This document shows positions 6,569-8,192 of a stretch of 8,192 nucleotides of DNA, piece after piece (position 1 is the stretch's first letter; every line of letters begins with the position of its first letter). The stretch comes from Gemmatimonadota bacterium (GTDB taxonomy: Bacteria; Gemmatimonadota; Gemmatimonadetes; Gemmatimonadales; GWC2-71-9), in assembly GCA_016180765.1 (NCBI GenBank), contig JACPAP010000041.1, positions 1 to 8,192 of the forward strand, given 5' to 3'. The translations under genes were made by a program, and so were the position numbers. Below the pieces are notes generated by a model that saw nothing but the letters and a program-made list of their open reading frames with translations, made no database searches and was not told where the DNA came from.

Positions 6569-7740
6569 AGGCGCCCGACCGGTTGGCGTCGGCGGGGCTC
6601 GGTCCCGGCGATCGCGCCTGGACCGTGGCGGACGTGACGCGGCGGGCGCGGCAACTGATCGAGGGCGGCTTCACCCGGCTGTGGGTGCGGGGCGAGGTGA
6701 CCGGCTTCAAGGCGTACCGCAGCGGCCACTGGTACTTCACGCTCCGCGACCAGCAAGCGCAGGTGCGCTGCGTGATGTGGCGGAGCGACAACCAGGGCCA
6801 TGCGGCGCCGGGCGAGGGCACCCAGGTGTTCGTCGAGGCGCAACCCACCGTCTGGGACGAGAAGGGCGAGTTCCGCCTCACGGTCCGGCAGCTCATTCCC
6901 ACGGATGCCACCGGAGCCTGGCAGCTCAGGCTGGAGCAGGCCCGAGCCGCGCTCGAGCGGGACGGCCTGCTGGATCCGGCCCGCAAGCGCCCGCTGCCGC
7001 CGTTTCCCGCGCGCTTAGGCCTGGTGACCAGCGCCGATGGCGCCGCCCTGCGGGACATCGTCTCGGTGTTGCGGCGGCGCTGGCCGGCGGTCGAGGTACT
7101 GCTGGTGCCGGCGCGGGTCCAGGGAGAAGGTGCCGAGGGGGAGCTGTTGCAGGCGCTGGCGCGGGTGAATCGGTTGCCCGGCGTGGACCTGGTGATTGTG
7201 GGACGGGGGGGCGGGGCGCGCGAGGACCTGTGGGTGTTCAATTCGGAGCGCGTGGCGCGGGCCGTCGCGGCCCAGCGCGCGCCGACCATCTCCGCGGTGG
7301 GGCACGAAACCGACGTGACCCTGACCGACCTGGTGGCCGACCGCCGCGCGCCCACGCCCTCCGCCGCCGCCGAGGCCGCCGTGCCGGACCGGGCCGCCGT
7401 GGCGCAGGCAGTGGCCGCCCTGGCGCGCCGCCTGGGGCACGGATTGTCGCGCCGCACCCAGCTCGGCGCCGAGCGGTTGGAGCGAACCGGCGACCGGTTG
7501 GAGGCCGCGATCCGTGGGCACCTGGATGATCGCGCCAACCGGCTGGCTCGGTTGGCCGCGGGGCTCGACGCCTTGAGTCCGCTGAAAGTGCTCCAGCGGG
7601 GCTACGCCGTGGCGCGGGATGAGGGAGGCGGGGTCATGAAGCGGGTGGCGCAGTTCGCCCCAGGGATGCGGTTCCATCTGACAGTCTCCGATGGCGACGT
7701 TCAGGCGAGGGCGACGGCACCGCAGCAAGGCGGGTACTAA
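6565..7740 (+). CDS. xseA: Exodeoxyribonuclease VII large subunit
   Basis: Large, catalytic subunit of exonuclease VII, which with several XseB copies degrades single-stranded DNA from both ends into oligonucleotides. It is 391 residues, towards the short end of the family (often 400-450), mostly because the helical region after about 275 is compact. Visible parts: an N-terminal OB-fold (about 19-115) with WTVADVTRRARQLIEGGF, LWVRGEVTGFK and HWYFTLRD; then the catalytic domain with ARLGLVTSADGAALRDI, IVGRGGGAREDLWVFN (211-226), ISAVGHETDVTLTDLVADRR (242-261) and TPSAAAEAAVP; then a coiled-coil stretch; and the family C-terminus LSPLKVLQRGYAVARD. GTG 6565 overlaps the folD stop, so translation is probably coupled. 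A 159-nt spacer containing a repeat element separates it from xseB. Confidence 0.96.
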   Translation: MKAPDRLASAGLGPGDRAWTVADVTRRARQLIEGGFTRLWVRGEVTGFKAYRSGHWYFTLRDQQAQVRCVMWRSDNQGHAAPGEGTQVFVEAQPTVWDEKGEFRLTVRQLIPTDATGAWQLRLEQARAALERDGLLDPARKRPLPPFPARLGLVTSADGAALRDIVSVLRRRWPAVEVLLVPARVQGEGAEGELLQALARVNRLPGVDLVIVGRGGGAREDLWVFNSERVARAVAAQRAPTISAVGHETDVTLTDLVADRRAPTPSAAAEAAVPDRAAVAQAVAALARRLGHGLSRRTQLGAERLERTGDRLEAAIRGHLDDRANRLARLAAGLDALSPLKVLQRGYAVARDEGGGVMKRVAQFAPGMRFHLTVSDGDVQARATAPQQGGY

Positions 7741-7749
7741 TGAGGATCA

Positions 7750-7876
7750 ACCACAGAGACCGCAGAGACCGCCGAGAGAAACATGGTTGTCCACTTTCCG
7801 TAGTCCGCCTTCGGACCCATCACAGACATCGGTTAGCGGAGCACGGAGCACGCTTTCTCTCGGGCGTCTCTGCGGT
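7750..7876. repeat. Palindromic MITE-like repeat, copy 2 (between xseA and xseB)
   Basis: A 127-bp element of the same family as the one between pheS and pheT, in opposite orientation. Inverted arms at 7759-7781 and 7854-7876 pair at 21 of 23 positions; the left end carries an extra ACCACAGAG unit (7750-7758). Inside is a small perfect hairpin GTCCG-CCTT-CGGAC (7803-7816) and a degenerate 7-bp periodic stretch (7786-7807). TCA directly flanks both ends (7747-7749 and 7877-7879), a possible but weak 3-bp target duplication. The right flank includes an ATG (7879) in frame with xseB. No protein is encoded. The element fills nearly all of the gap between the two exonuclease VII genes. Confidence 0.8.
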
Positions 7877-7890
7877 TCATGACCCTCGCA

Positions 7891-7894
7891 GAGG
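7891..7894 (+). promoter_or_regulatory. Shine-Dalgarno site deciding the xseB start
   Basis: GAGG lies 5 nt before ATG 7900. The alternative in-frame ATG at 7879 abuts the end of the repeat element and has no comparable site. Confidence 0.5.
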
Positions 7895-7899
7895 TTGGG

Positions 7900-8115
7900 A
7901 TGGGCTCTTTTAAGGAGGAACTGGAGCGCTTGGAGGCAATCGTGCGGGCCCTGGAGCAGGACGATCTCGATCTGGACCGCGCCCTGCAACTGTTCGAGGA
8001 GGGGGTCACCCGCCTCAAGGCCGCGCGCGAGCTGCTGCAACAGTCGGAACTCACGGTCAAACGGGTGCTGGAGGCCGCCGACGGAACGCTCCACGCGAGC
8101 CGCACCGATCTCTGA
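7900..8115 (+). CDS. xseB: Exodeoxyribonuclease VII small subunit
   Basis: Small helical subunit that binds XseA and is required for exonuclease VII assembly. From ATG 7900 the protein is 71 residues, typical for XseB, and begins MGSFKEELERLEAIVRALE, followed by the signature D(L)DLDRALQLFEEGVTRLKAARELLQQSELTVKRV. The family is two helices with a short turn near the DLDLDRAL segment, as seen here. An in-frame ATG at 7879 would add seven residues (MTLAEVG), but these fall outside the family's usual start, and 7879 lies at the edge of the repeat element; 7900 also has a better ribosome-binding site. A long inverted repeat begins 1 nt after the stop codon. The gap to xseA is much longer than is common for this gene pair. 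Confidence 0.93.
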   Translation: MGSFKEELERLEAIVRALEQDDLDLDRALQLFEEGVTRLKAARELLQQSELTVKRVLEAADGTLHASRTDL

Positions 8116-8116
8116 G

Positions 8117-8191
8117 CTGGGGCCGTTCCAACTCGTCGCCCCGGTGTGCCGCCCATGGCGCCCATGGTGAGTCGAGTTGGAACGGCCCTGG
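8117..8191. repeat. Long inverted repeat after xseB (possible terminator or palindromic element)
   Basis: A perfect 16-bp inverted repeat: GGGCCGTTCCAACTCG (8120-8135) and its exact reverse complement (8173-8188). Two G-U pairs and one C-G pair extend it to 19 bp (8117-8135 with 8173-8191). The 37-nt loop contains two adjacent copies of CGCCCATGG (8150-8158 and 8159-8167), whose CCATGG cores can pair with each other across a 3-nt loop, giving a nested hairpin. It begins 1 nt after the xseB stop and could end transcription or protect the 3' end. A T-tract cannot be judged because the window ends at 8192. The long loop is atypical of a simple terminator, so a dispersed palindromic repeat is an equal alternative. 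Confidence 0.7.
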
Positions 8192-8192
8192 G

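Overview
This is a GC-rich bacterial chromosome segment in which every recognisable gene lies on the + strand. The order is pheS (5' end cut off by the window) - pheT - a short ZapB-like coiled-coil gene - zapA - rny - folD - xseA - xseB. The very high GC content, GTG/TTG starts, overlapping genes and this housekeeping order fit a Gemmatimonadota-like or similar high-GC environmental lineage. That placement is inferred from general gene-order and sequence character; no 16S rRNA or other decisive marker is present.

Region 1-3418 encodes the two subunits of phenylalanyl-tRNA synthetase, separated by an unusual 142-nt gap holding a palindromic repeat element. Region 3396-4018 holds two small overlapping genes, probable partners in FtsZ-ring assembly (a ZapB-like coiled coil and ZapA). 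Region 4019-4122 is a gap with strong predicted RNA hairpins immediately before rny. This is the classical genomic neighbourhood of 6S RNA (next to zapA), but the sequence alone does not prove a 6S gene. Region 4123-7740 is a tightly packed run of rny (RNase Y), folD (one-carbon metabolism) and xseA (exonuclease VII large subunit), whose ends overlap by 11 and 4 nt. Region 7741-7899 is a second copy of the repeat element, in inverted orientation, separating xseA from xseB. After xseB the window ends in a long, nearly perfect inverted repeat.

The genes are informational and housekeeping: tRNA charging, cell division, mRNA decay, folate cofactor interconversion and DNA repair. No defence system, CRISPR array, transposase, tRNA or rRNA gene is visible. 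The most notable non-coding signal is that the two related palindromic elements each sit between genes for two subunits of one enzyme (PheS/PheT and XseA/XseB), at junctions that are usually tight. Next come the structured zapA-rny gap and the palindrome after xseB.
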